Assembly: GCA_934454035.1 (NCBI GenBank)
Contig: CAKSFY010000061.1
Coordinates: forward strand, 1-12,427
DNA length: 12,427 bases
Direction: 5' to 3'
Source: an uncultured Clostridia bacterium
Lineage (GTDB): Bacteria; Bacillota; Clostridia; UBA1381
Shown here: in pieces, positions 1 through 6,922 of the stretch
Layout of the letters: each line of letters begins with the position of its first letter
Numbering within the stretch: position 1 is the stretch's first letter
Position numbers and translations under genes: made by a program
Notes under the pieces: generated by a model
What the model saw: only the letters and a program-made list of their open reading frames with translations
Database searches by the model: none
What the model was told of the DNA's origin: nothing

Positions 1-459
1 TAAGCATTCTGCACATATAATATGCAGGCATATAGATTTCATCATTAAGACGGTAACTCAAGGGTGAATATACAGAATCATTATCGGTATAAACATTTTC
101 AATAACATTTACGCAGCCGTCAGAATATGTTTCTATTTTTTCGGAGCCGATTTCAAAAATGACTCTTTCGGTCACGCCGTCGCTGTTTTTGCAAGCGTCA
201 CCGGGTGCTATCTGCACAATACCGGTTTTAGCTTCGATTTGAATACTGTAATTTAAGTATTTGCAAAGTTCGGTTTACGGGAAGCCATTTCCCGTTTTCG
301 TGTTCCATAGGTTTATTATCCAATTCAAACAATGTTATTATCAATATACACCTGTGTATCGGATTTGTCAAATACAATGTCCTGTGCATTAATGCAGGGG
401 GAAACAATGCACAATAGACCAAAAGCCGAAATAACAGATAACAATTTTTTTAATTTCAT
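1..459 (-). pseudogene. Frameshifted stalk-domain (copper amine oxidase N-like) secreted protein, 3' end beyond window
   Basis: The gene reads leftward from an ATG at 457-459, which follows a good ribosome binding site (AAGGAAGTGA on the minus strand). The first 44 codons give a signal peptide (MKLKKLLSVISAFGLL...) and the start of a stalk-like domain (VYIDNNIV), then hit TGA at 325-327. Removing one base near 327-330 restores ELDNKPMEHENGKWLPV. A second one-base excess near 267-275 must be removed to continue with LCKYLNYSIQIEAKTG, and that frame then stays open to base 1. Read together, the three pieces match the first half of a copper-amine-oxidase-N/stalk domain, the family of the next gene. 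Both shifts have the same sign (one base too many). The gene is either truly broken or the assembly has two errors. What lies C-terminal to the stalk domain is unknown because the gene leaves the window. Confidence 0.72.
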
Positions 460-582
460 TAAAATCACTTCCTTAAAAAAAATTTCTTTTATCGAATCTA
501 TTATCGCTGATTTATTCCTGTCAAACAAAGCATTCATGAGCCTTGTGACAGAATTGCCGCGAAGTTTAAAAAAACACCTTGC
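460..582 (-). other. Structured leader of the frameshifted stalk gene
   Basis: This is the presumed 5' untranslated region. It contains a long hairpin: GACAG/CTGTC arms (518-522 and 547-551) enclose a 7-bp stem (525-531 with 540-546, one G-U) around an 8-nt loop. Between the hairpin and the ribosome binding site lies a 19-nt stretch (500-518, minus strand) that matches the leader of the next stalk gene at 15 of 19 positions. I do not recognise a named riboswitch. The rest of the gene-free stretch up to 755 holds only the promoter and AT-rich sequence. Confidence 0.4.
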
Positions 583-588
583 TTTCAT

Positions 589-618
589 ATTATACATTAC
601 AACCGTCGTATTTGTCAA
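589..618 (-). promoter_or_regulatory. Sigma-A-type promoter of the frameshifted stalk gene
   Basis: On the minus strand TTGACA (613-618) is separated by 18 bases from TATAAT (589-594). Both hexamers match consensus exactly. The expected start near 582 gives a leader of about 120 nt before the ATG at 459. A strong intact promoter suggests the frameshifts are recent or are sequencing errors. Confidence 0.75.
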
Positions 619-754
619 TACAGTTTATAAAATTTACATAGTTCATCCGTGTTGAAGCATTTAAAAATATTAATAGATATGTCATTGATAATAAAAATGA
701 AATAGGCAGCAAAAGTATTTTTGTTCAGAGTAAAGCTTCGGTGTTTTTTTAAAC

Positions 755-781
755 AACAAAAAAGGCAGCATAAAGCTGCCT
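755..781 (-). terminator. Intrinsic terminator of the stalk/cohesin gene
   Basis: Read on the minus strand, AGGCAGC (775-781) pairs with GCTGCCT (763-769) around a 5-nt loop and is followed by six T. It lies about 50 bases after the stop codon of the stalk/cohesin gene. A further AT-rich inverted repeat (783-804) sits between the two. Confidence 0.8.
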
Positions 782-827
782 CAAAAATTCAATGAAGAAT
801 TTTTTATTTCAGATATTCATAAAGAGA

Positions 828-1910
828 TTATTTACCGATTACAACCGGAGTTGTGTCAATATAAAGCTCGTTTGCTTCGCCTATCGAAGTAATGTTTGCT
901 TCGCCGAAATCAAGACCTAGCTCCGTATCCTTGCCGATTCTTGAATGAATCGCGTTGGAAATCGATACTTCGGCAGCTTCGTCCGTCAACACCTTGAACG
1001 AAACTTTTGCAATATGTCCGTTTGAAAGCGGTGTACGTTCTGTGCCTGCAAGCGATGTAACGGAAGATATTTTCAGGCAGTCATCGCGGAAAGTGTCGTT
1101 TGCAGCGTCCATTACAGCATTGTATTCTTCTGTACCGTTCAAATAGCTGTAACCTGCATATTCAAGCTTAGAGTGGTCGTATACAAGACCGATTGACATT
1201 GTCGCAAGATATGTCGGCTTGTCCGAATACTTTTCAATGTTTGAAAGGTCTATGTACACATCTACAGTATCATCTTTTTTGACTTCCTTTTCATCTGTTG
1301 AAAGTGAAAGCATGGGCAAATCGGTTTTTTTGTCAAACGGTTTGTCGCTTGTTCTTTCGGGAGCTTTGTCAAAGGAAACATTTCCGCCAGAAAGAGGATA
1401 GTTAACTTCGTACTCCTCAACACCCATATCTCTTAAATATCTTACATATGCTCTGGATGTAACATTTATTGTCTTGGAATCCTGATCCCAGTCAACCTGT
1501 GCACCGATTGCTTCAAGCACCGCGCGTACCGGAATCATGGTTCTGTCATTCATAACAACCGGCACTTGGTCGAGCTTTTGCACATCCGATACGACCTGCT
1601 GAACGGACGGGTAATAATAAAGCTTCATTTCATCGCTGCCTACGGTTAAAACAACAATATTTCTGTTGTCGCCGGAGGTGACGGTAACCTGCTTTTTATC
1701 CTGATCCCAGTCAACGGTTGCGCCTGCGGCATTGCAGACAAATCTTAACGGAATCAAGGTTCTGTTTGTTTCTTCCATAATTACCGGCCCTTGATCCTCA
1801 AAAGTCAGCTCGCGCTCGTCCACGATTATTTTCGGCGAAACCTGTGCATGCACTGCCGAAGCGGCAATTAAAAGAGCTGCCGCAATAATTCCTGTAATCT
1901 TTTTTTTCAT
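828..1910 (-). CDS. Secreted stalk-domain protein with C-terminal cohesin-like domain
   Basis: A 360-residue exported protein. Residues 1-23 are a signal peptide (KKK, hydrophobic core, then AVHAQ). Residues about 26-152 are two half-repeats of the copper-amine-oxidase-N/stalk fold, each with the signature RTLIPLRF or RTMIPVRA followed by GA.VDWDQD (50-79 and 123-152). After a polar linker (about 153-198), residues about 200-345 resemble a cohesin-type beta-sandwich: LSLSTDEKEVKKDDTVDVYI, then GLVYDHSKLEY and a late HIAKVSFKVL strand. Stalk domains are thought to attach or extend surface proteins; despite the family name there are no copper-oxidase catalytic parts. The cohesin-like part could bind a dockerin or another surface partner, but no dockerin is in the window. 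I chose the ATG at 1910 because a GAAAGG site precedes it and because the promoter's -10 lies at 1990-1995, so an upstream start at 1991 could not be translated. Neighbouring cdaA is divergent. Confidence 0.85.
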   Translation of the reverse strand: MKKKITGIIAAALLIAASAVHAQVSPKIIVDERELTFEDQGPVIMEETNRTLIPLRFVCNAAGATVDWDQDKKQVTVTSGDNRNIVVLTVGSDEMKLYYYPSVQQVVSDVQKLDQVPVVMNDRTMIPVRAVLEAIGAQVDWDQDSKTINVTSRAYVRYLRDMGVEEYEVNYPLSGGNVSFDKAPERTSDKPFDKKTDLPMLSLSTDEKEVKKDDTVDVYIDLSNIEKYSDKPTYLATMSIGLVYDHSKLEYAGYSYLNGTEEYNAVMDAANDTFRDDCLKISSVTSLAGTERTPLSNGHIAKVSFKVLTDEAAEVSISNAIHSRIGKDTELGLDFGEANITSIGEANELYIDTTPVVIGK

Positions 1911-1989
1911 ATTCTCATTGCCTTTCTGCCCGAAGAAAATTATTGGCGATTTACTCCCGGGCAAAGTAAATCTTGCATATATTAAACCC

Positions 1990-2018
1990 ATTATAACACA
2001 TTAATTTGATTTTCACAA
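1990..2018 (-). promoter_or_regulatory. Sigma-A-type promoter of the stalk/cohesin gene
   Basis: On the minus strand TTGTGA (2013-2018) and TATAAT (1990-1995) are separated by 17 bases. The start near 1983 gives a leader of about 70 nt. That leader contains TGCCCG and CGGGCA arms, which could pair across the motif shared with the other stalk gene (1939-1957). Confidence 0.7.
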
Positions 2019-2070
2019 TATTTTTTTAATTTTTTTATAAAATATGCTGGAAATCTTAAAGAAAATATAG

Positions 2071-2076
2071 TATAAT
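2071..2076 (+). promoter_or_regulatory. -10 element of the cdaA promoter
   Basis: A perfect TATAAT lies just upstream of cdaA. The -35 region (around 2047-2053, CTGGAA/TGGAAA) is a poor match, so the promoter may be weak or need an activator. The expected start near 2083 leaves about 29 nt before the GTG start. Confidence 0.5.
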
Positions 2077-2111
2077 ATACTTATATGACTTGTTCGGGAG
2101 GTTTTTGTTCG

Positions 2112-2957
2112 GTGGATATTCTTATGACATATATTTCTGATTTTCTAAAAATGTTTAAAATTACCGATATTATTGATATAGTAATAGTTGCGGTTATCAT
2201 CTATAATTTGCTCAGAATGATTAAGGAAACGCGTGCCGTTCAGCTTATAAAAGGAATTGTGCTTGTGTTTCTGGGCTGGCAGATAAGTGCTCTTTTAAAT
2301 CTTACAACAATTAATTTTTTGCTGAGAAATACTATGCAGATAGGTCTGTTCGCAATAGTGGTTATATTTCAGCCAGAGCTGCGCAACGTGCTTGAAAGAA
2401 TAGGACGTTCCACCGCAGGTAATCTTCTTGCGTTCAATGTGGCGCAAAACAGCGAGGAAACCGTGGACGGAGTGATAATGGAAATAGTCAACGCATGCGT
2501 TGATATGTCGCATACAAAGACGGGGGCACTTATAGTTATGGAGCGTACCACAAAGCTGGGAGAGGTAATAAAGACGGGAACATTTCTCGGAGCGGAAACA
2601 ACCTGGGAACTTTTGGAAAATATTTTTGTGCCGAATACCCCTTTGCATGACGGTGCGGTGATTATAAGGGATAACAAAATTCATTCGGCAGGCTGCCTTC
2701 TGCCGCTTACTTCAAATATAAATCTTTCCAGAGAATTGGGAACAAGGCATAGAGCGGCACTCGGCATGTCCGAAAATTCCGATGCAATTGTAATAGTCGT
2801 AAGTGAAGAAACCGGAAAAATATCACTTGCCATAAACGGAACACTGACGAGAAACTTAAATGATACTACGCTTAAGCTTGCGCTTGCGCGTGCGTTTTCG
2901 GGACAACGAACCGGGGATTTTGAAAAAATAAAATTCTGGAAGGGGAGTTCGAAATGA
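2112..2957 (+). CDS. cdaA: Diadenylate cyclase CdaA (c-di-AMP synthase)
   Basis: Makes cyclic di-AMP from two ATP at the membrane; the messenger controls potassium/osmolyte balance and wall homeostasis in Bacillota. The 281-residue protein has three predicted membrane helices (about 20-34, 46-66, 71-88) and then the DAC domain. Visible DAC motifs are TGALIV (about 138), PLHDGAVII with the catalytic DGA at 180-182, and GTRHRAALG with RHR at 212-214. Length and architecture are standard for CdaA/YbbP. The first in-frame ATG, at 2085, would sit only a few bases from the predicted transcription start. GTG at 2112 lies 10 bases after GGGAGG (2096-2101) and is preferred; an ATG at 2124 is too far from that site. 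The gene overlaps cdaR by four bases (ATGA), so the two are translationally coupled. Confidence 0.95.
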   Translation: MDILMTYISDFLKMFKITDIIDIVIVAVIIYNLLRMIKETRAVQLIKGIVLVFLGWQISALLNLTTINFLLRNTMQIGLFAIVVIFQPELRNVLERIGRSTAGNLLAFNVAQNSEETVDGVIMEIVNACVDMSHTKTGALIVMERTTKLGEVIKTGTFLGAETTWELLENIFVPNTPLHDGAVIIRDNKIHSAGCLLPLTSNINLSRELGTRHRAALGMSENSDAIVIVVSEETGKISLAINGTLTRNLNDTTLKLALARAFSGQRTGDFEKIKFWKGSSK

Positions 2958-4147
2958 AAAAAAAGAAATCTCTTTTTGAGCAAAAACTGATTTTGCAGAT
3001 AATATCGATTATTGCCGCCATTATACTGTGGTTTGCGATAACATATTCGGAAAATCCGTCGGTTGCCATACCGATAAACAATATCAGTATTAATTTTATC
3101 GGGGAAAAGGTGCTTGACAAGAACGGACTTATTTTTGTAAACCGTGACAAGCTTCCGAATATAGTAATAGAAGTGCGAGGAAAAAGAAGTGAGGTTCAGA
3201 GCATTTTAAATTCTGTTTCGGCAACAGTTGATTTAAGCGATATAACCGAGGCAGGCGAATATGTCAAGGATATAAGCTATGAAGTTCCGAACCAGGCTGT
3301 TATGATATCGAAAAAGAAAACAACATCCGTTACGGTAGTTATAGAAAAATCGGTATCAAAGGAAGTGCCGGTAAATGTTGTTCAAAACGGAAGCAACAAG
3401 GATTATCTTATAAAGAGTACACCGGCAATTTCAAAAATGAATATTGCAGGAACTTCGGAGGATTTGGCTAAGATTAATTCGGTGTCGGTATCGGTTGATA
3501 TTTCGGGAATGAAAGAGGATTGCCGTGATAATTATCCGATTATTTATACTGATTTGAATAATAATGCGGTAGTTCCGGCAAACCATATTTCGCACGGACG
3601 CAAGACTATCGAAGTTGAAAACGAAGTATATTTTAAAAAGACGGTAAAAATAGAACTTTCGCCGGAGTATGATCGCGACAATTATCAAATAAATGTAAAG
3701 GGTTTCTCGACTGAAAAGCTTGATATCGGGGTCAGAGACGAATCGCAGAATATAGAAACGGTTTATGCTCAGTTTAAGGACAATACGGAAATTAAGCAGG
3801 ACGGAAAATACGAAATGTCGCTGATGCTTCCGGAAAATGTTTATTGTCCGCAGCTTCCGAAGGAGCTTATAATGACGGCGAATATCGAAAATATAGTAAC
3901 AAAAGATATTTCTGTTAAGGTTGAGTGCGTCAATATTCCGCAGGATATGACTGCTGTGTGCAATCCCGAATTTTTAAATGTGACCGCAACAGGTACGGAG
4001 GAAAGCCTGGCGCAGCTTAAAGCAGTGGTTGACCTTGTAGGGCTTGAAGCAGGAGATTATTCTTTGGCGGCAGCTTTTGAGGGAAATGCTTCAATAAACG
4101 GAAGCTATATGGTAAATGTTAATTTGACAAGCAGTGAAAAGGAATGA
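2954..4147 (+). CDS. cdaR: CdaA regulatory protein CdaR (YbbR-domain protein)
   Basis: A 397-residue membrane-anchored protein with one N-terminal transmembrane helix (about 9-29) and the remainder outside the membrane. The outer part consists of four degenerate YbbR repeats (about 40-142, 143-235, 236-325, 326-393). Recognisable units include the repeating pattern of a valine-rich strand, G-(T/K)-x-E-x-(L/V) and VDLS/VDIS: VRGKRSEVQSILNSVSATVDL, AGTSEDLAKINSVSVSVDI and ATGTEESLAQLKAVVDL. In B. subtilis and relatives CdaR binds CdaA and tunes c-di-AMP synthesis. The start at 2954 overlaps the cdaA stop and follows a GGGGAG site. The protein is somewhat shorter than the roughly 480-residue B. 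subtilis version, but four repeats can still be counted. Confidence 0.93.
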   Translation: MKKKKSLFEQKLILQIISIIAAIILWFAITYSENPSVAIPINNISINFIGEKVLDKNGLIFVNRDKLPNIVIEVRGKRSEVQSILNSVSATVDLSDITEAGEYVKDISYEVPNQAVMISKKKTTSVTVVIEKSVSKEVPVNVVQNGSNKDYLIKSTPAISKMNIAGTSEDLAKINSVSVSVDISGMKEDCRDNYPIIYTDLNNNAVVPANHISHGRKTIEVENEVYFKKTVKIELSPEYDRDNYQINVKGFSTEKLDIGVRDESQNIETVYAQFKDNTEIKQDGKYEMSLMLPENVYCPQLPKELIMTANIENIVTKDISVKVECVNIPQDMTAVCNPEFLNVTATGTEESLAQLKAVVDLVGLEAGDYSLAAAFEGNASINGSYMVNVNLTSSEKE

Positions 4148-4153
4148 GAAACT

Positions 4154-4699
4154 ATGAAAAACACTAAGAAACTAACAACATTGGGTATTTTGGGTGCTAT
4201 GTCGGTTCTGCTGGCTATGCTGATTCATTTCCCGATATTTCCGCAGGCAGCTTTTTTGGAATATGACCCGGCGGATATACCGATATTTATAGCCGCATTT
4301 ATGTTAGGACCTGTTTCGGGACTGGCACTGACTTTGGTTGTATCGGTAGTCCAGGGGATAAGCGTCAGTGCGTCAAGCGGAGTAATCGGCATGATTATGC
4401 ATTTTCTGTCAACGGGCGCATTTGTGCTTGTTGCAGGAAATATATACCGAATTAACAGGACCAAAAAGGGCGCGGTGATTTCTCTTGCGGCAGGTGTTCT
4501 CACTATGGCGGCTGTTATGACGCTGTGGAATATTATCTTTACACCTATATTTATGAAAGTGCCCAGGCAAGCCGTTTTGGGATTGCTTTTACCGGTTATA
4601 ATTCCGTTTAATTTTATAAAAGCAGGAGTTAATGCGGTTGTAACGCTGCTGATTTACAAAAAGATTTCGAATTTTGTGTCGGGGCTTATCAACAAGTAA
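4154..4699 (+). CDS. ECF transporter S component, probable riboflavin transporter (RibU/FmnP-like)
   Basis: A 181-residue integral membrane protein with about six helices (roughly 8-26, 41-58, 60-77, 78-98, 105-131, 143-170). The N-terminal layout fits RibU/FmnP-type substrate-binding subunits of energy-coupling factor transporters: a basic start, a first helix, FPIFPQAAFLEYDPADIPIF, then a small-residue helix with FMLGPVSGLALTLVVSVVQG. Such subunits capture a vitamin and need the shared EcfA/EcfA'/EcfT energising module, which is not in this window. Riboflavin is the best guess from the family pattern; another vitamin cannot be excluded. It starts six bases after the cdaR stop, with AAGGA about ten bases before the ATG, so it is probably co-transcribed with cdaA-cdaR. 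It sits between cdaR and glmM, which are usually adjacent. Confidence 0.8.
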   Translation: MKNTKKLTTLGILGAMSVLLAMLIHFPIFPQAAFLEYDPADIPIFIAAFMLGPVSGLALTLVVSVVQGISVSASSGVIGMIMHFLSTGAFVLVAGNIYRINRTKKGAVISLAAGVLTMAAVMTLWNIIFTPIFMKVPRQAVLGLLLPVIIPFNFIKAGVNAVVTLLIYKKISNFVSGLINK

Positions 4700-4729
4700 A
4701 TTAAAATTTGCACATATGGGATAAAAAGT

Positions 4730-4758
4730 TTGACATTTGGCTAAAGATGCTATATAAT
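4730..4758 (+). promoter_or_regulatory. Sigma-A-type promoter of glmM
   Basis: TTGACA (4730-4735), a 17-base spacer and TATAAT (4753-4758): both hexamers match consensus exactly. The start near 4765 gives a leader of about 42 nt. No clear terminator precedes it, so glmM can receive both this promoter and read-through from cdaA. Confidence 0.85.
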
Positions 4759-4806
4759 AGAATTTGTTGATAATCAAAAATTTTATCACGGAAAGGAATA
4801 AAAATT

Positions 4807-6156
4807 ATGGGCAGATTATTCGGAACGGACGGAATAAGAGGAATAGCAAATACGGAGCTTACAGCAGAGCTTGCCTTTAAGACAGGGCAGAGCGGCGCAT
4901 ATGTACTTACAAAAGAGACGAACAAAAGACCGAGAATATTAATAGGCAAGGACACAAGAAAGTCGGGCGATATGCTTGAGGCTGCACTGACTGCCGGTCT
5001 GTGCTCTGTTGGCGCTAAGGTTATATCTTTGGGAGTTATTCCGACTCCGGCTGTTGCATATCTGACGAGAAAATATAAAGCAGACGCAGGCGTTGTAATT
5101 TCAGCTTCGCATAACCCTTGCGAGTATAACGGAATTAAATTTTTCAACAGTGAGGGTTACAAGCTAAAGGATGAAATTGAGGATGAAATCGAAGAATATA
5201 TAACAGGCAAGAAAAAGATTGAGGATTTGCCGACCCACGGTGCAGTAGGTTATGTTGCAAAAAACCATGACGCTACGGAAGATTACGTCAATTTCGCAAT
5301 ATCGACCGTTGATATAAGACTCGATGGAATGAAAATTGCTATAGACTGTGCAAACGGAGCAAGCTATCAGACCGCATTTAAGGCTCTTAATAAGCTGGGC
5401 GCCAATGTTGAGGCTATTCATAATACGCCGGACGGTGTGAATATTAATGATAAATGCGGTTCAACGCATATGGAAAGCCTGTGTGCCTATGTTAAATCGA
5501 TAGGTGCGGATGTCGGACTTGCTTTCGACGGAGACGCTGACAGAATGCTGGCTGTTGATGAAAACGGAAATATTATTGACGGAGATCAGATAATGGCGGC
5601 ATGCGCATATCAGATGATGCAGGAAAACAGACTGGCAAAAAATACTCTTGTTGCGACTGTAATGAGCAATCTCGGTCTTTTTATAGCCGGCGAAAAGCTG
5701 GGAATTGAAATCCCGAAAACGAAGGTCGGAGACAGATACGTACTTGAGGAAATGCTTGACAAGGGTTATGTCATCGGCGGAGAACAGTCGGGACATATTA
5801 TCTTTCTTGACCATAACACCACGGGTGATGGCTTGGTAAGTGCGCTGCAATTTTTGTCGGTGATTAAAAAGACAGGCAAAAAAGCGTCCGAGATAGCGGC
5901 AATAGTTGATGTAATGCCGCAGGTTTTGTGTAATGCAAAGGTAAAAAATGAGCACAAAGAAGATTATATGTCGTTTGAGCCTGTCGCAAAAGCAATAGAA
6001 GCATTGGAAAATGAATTTGCCGGAGAGGGCAGAGTGCTTATACGTCCGTCAGGTACTGAACCGCTGGTGAGAGTAATGATTGAGGGCAAGGATAAAGATT
6101 ACATCGGCAGGAAGGCAAAAGAGCTTGCCGAGCTGATAGAAAAAATATGTTCATGA
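4807..6156 (+). CDS. glmM: Phosphoglucosamine mutase GlmM
   Basis: Converts glucosamine-6-phosphate to glucosamine-1-phosphate, the step leading to UDP-GlcNAc for peptidoglycan; it acts in the cytoplasm. The 449-residue length is normal for the family. All signature parts of the alpha-D-phosphohexomutase fold are present: the phosphoserine loop SASHNP with the active serine at 101, the Mg-binding DGDADR at 241-246, the sugar-binding GGEQSGH at 324-330, and the phosphate-binding RPSGTEP at 413-419. The N-terminus GRLFGTDGIRG is typical. The ATG follows AAAGGA at 9 bases' spacing. In other Bacillota GlmM binds and inhibits CdaA, which explains the recurring cdaA-cdaR-glmM cluster. The exonuclease gene follows 27 bases later without a terminator. 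Confidence 0.97.
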   Translation: MGRLFGTDGIRGIANTELTAELAFKTGQSGAYVLTKETNKRPRILIGKDTRKSGDMLEAALTAGLCSVGAKVISLGVIPTPAVAYLTRKYKADAGVVISASHNPCEYNGIKFFNSEGYKLKDEIEDEIEEYITGKKKIEDLPTHGAVGYVAKNHDATEDYVNFAISTVDIRLDGMKIAIDCANGASYQTAFKALNKLGANVEAIHNTPDGVNINDKCGSTHMESLCAYVKSIGADVGLAFDGDADRMLAVDENGNIIDGDQIMAACAYQMMQENRLAKNTLVATVMSNLGLFIAGEKLGIEIPKTKVGDRYVLEEMLDKGYVIGGEQSGHIIFLDHNTTGDGLVSALQFLSVIKKTGKKASEIAAIVDVMPQVLCNAKVKNEHKEDYMSFEPVAKAIEALENEFAGEGRVLIRPSGTEPLVRVMIEGKDKDYIGRKAKELAELIEKICS

Positions 6157-6183
6157 TAATGAACAGGAGAGAGGGACACTAAA

Positions 6184-6816
6184 TTGAATTTTGTTTCAAT
6201 AGATTTTGAAACGGCGACATCTAAGCCGAACAGCATATGCAGCATGGGAATTGCTGTAGTGGAAAATAATAAGGTTACTGAGACGAAGGAAATACTTGTA
6301 CGCCCGGAACCGTTTGAGTTCAATGACTATAATACTTTAATTCACGGGATTACTCCGGATATGGTTTATGACAAACCGAGATTCTGCGACATTTGGGAGG
6401 AAATCCGCCCTCTTTTGGAAGGGAATTTGGTTGCGGCTCATAATGCAGGCTTTGATGTGGGGGCATTGCGTGCAACACTGGATATGTTCGGTATCGAATA
6501 TCCGACATTTGATTATATATGCACTGTCAAACTTTCACAAAAGGCATATCCGGATTTGCCGAGTCACAGGCTTAATTATATGGCAGAAGCGCTTGGGATA
6601 GACTTTAATCATCATCATGCAGGAGATGATGCATATGTTTGTGCAAGGCTGCTTATCAGAATTTTAAGAGAATTTGCCCTTATTTCAAAAGAGGCTATTG
6701 AAAGAAGATTTGAAATAGGTATCGGGAAAATTTATCCCGGCTGTTATGTTCCGTGTACAAAATCAAAGACAAGTAAAGCACGGCGCGTACATACTACGGG
6801 GACTGTTCATAAATAG
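6184..6816 (+). CDS. DEDDh-family 3'-5' exonuclease (DnaQ/Pol III epsilon-like)
   Basis: A 210-residue stand-alone nuclease. The DEDDh set is visible: FVSIDFETA gives D7 and E9, VAAHNAGFDVGALR gives D91, and NHHHAGDDAYVCARLL gives H144 and D149. The domain covers about residues 1-162. A basic tail (about 186-210, rich in K, R, T and S) follows and may bind nucleic acid. Family members trim single-stranded DNA or RNA ends with two metal ions; the actual substrate cannot be read from sequence. The start is TTG at 6184, because in-frame stops lie at 6157 and 6160 and no ATG or GTG comes between; AGGAGAGAGGG (6165-6175) is the ribosome binding site. It is probably transcribed with glmM and ends before a terminator. 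Confidence 0.85.
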   Translation: MNFVSIDFETATSKPNSICSMGIAVVENNKVTETKEILVRPEPFEFNDYNTLIHGITPDMVYDKPRFCDIWEEIRPLLEGNLVAAHNAGFDVGALRATLDMFGIEYPTFDYICTVKLSQKAYPDLPSHRLNYMAEALGIDFNHHHAGDDAYVCARLLIRILREFALISKEAIERRFEIGIGKIYPGCYVPCTKSKTSKARRVHTTGTVHK

Positions 6817-6836
6817 GTAACAAAATCTTTACAGAG

Positions 6837-6861
6837 AAAGCATTGAACAAATGCTTTTTTT
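6837..6861 (+). terminator. Intrinsic terminator after the exonuclease gene
   Basis: AAAGCATT (6837-6844) pairs with AATGCTTT (6850-6857) around GAACA and runs into a continuous T tract. It ends the cda-glmM-exonuclease transcript about 20 bases after the stop codon. Confidence 0.85.
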
Positions 6862-6871
6862 GTGGTAGAAT
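6843..6871 (+). promoter_or_regulatory. Probable promoter of the SLH-M15 gene, overlapping the terminator
   Basis: TTGAAC (6843-6848), a 17-base spacer and TAGAAT (6866-6871). The -35 lies in the loop and right side of the preceding terminator hairpin. The start near 6878 gives a leader of about 45 nt. Each hexamer has one or two mismatches to consensus. Confidence 0.5.
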
Positions 6872-6922
6872 AAAAATTGTTATTACATAATTATGTTGTC
6901 TTTGAGAAATGGAGATCATAGA

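Noticed and set aside
332..655. Plus-strand 107-codon open frame opposite the frameshifted stalk gene
   Set aside because: It is antisense to a signal peptide, leader and promoter that make sense on the other strand; it has no good ribosome binding site and its translation has no domain character.
1939..1983. Possible c-di-GMP-I (GEMM) riboswitch in the stalk/cohesin leader
   Set aside because: GGGAGTAAATCGCC only loosely resembles one GEMM segment; the upstream conserved GCAAACC part and the second helix are missing.
4700..4806. glmS-type ribozyme or other riboswitch before glmM
   Set aside because: The gap is only 107 bases and is filled by a standard promoter and ribosome binding site; no conserved ribozyme core is visible, and that ribozyme belongs to glmS, not glmM.
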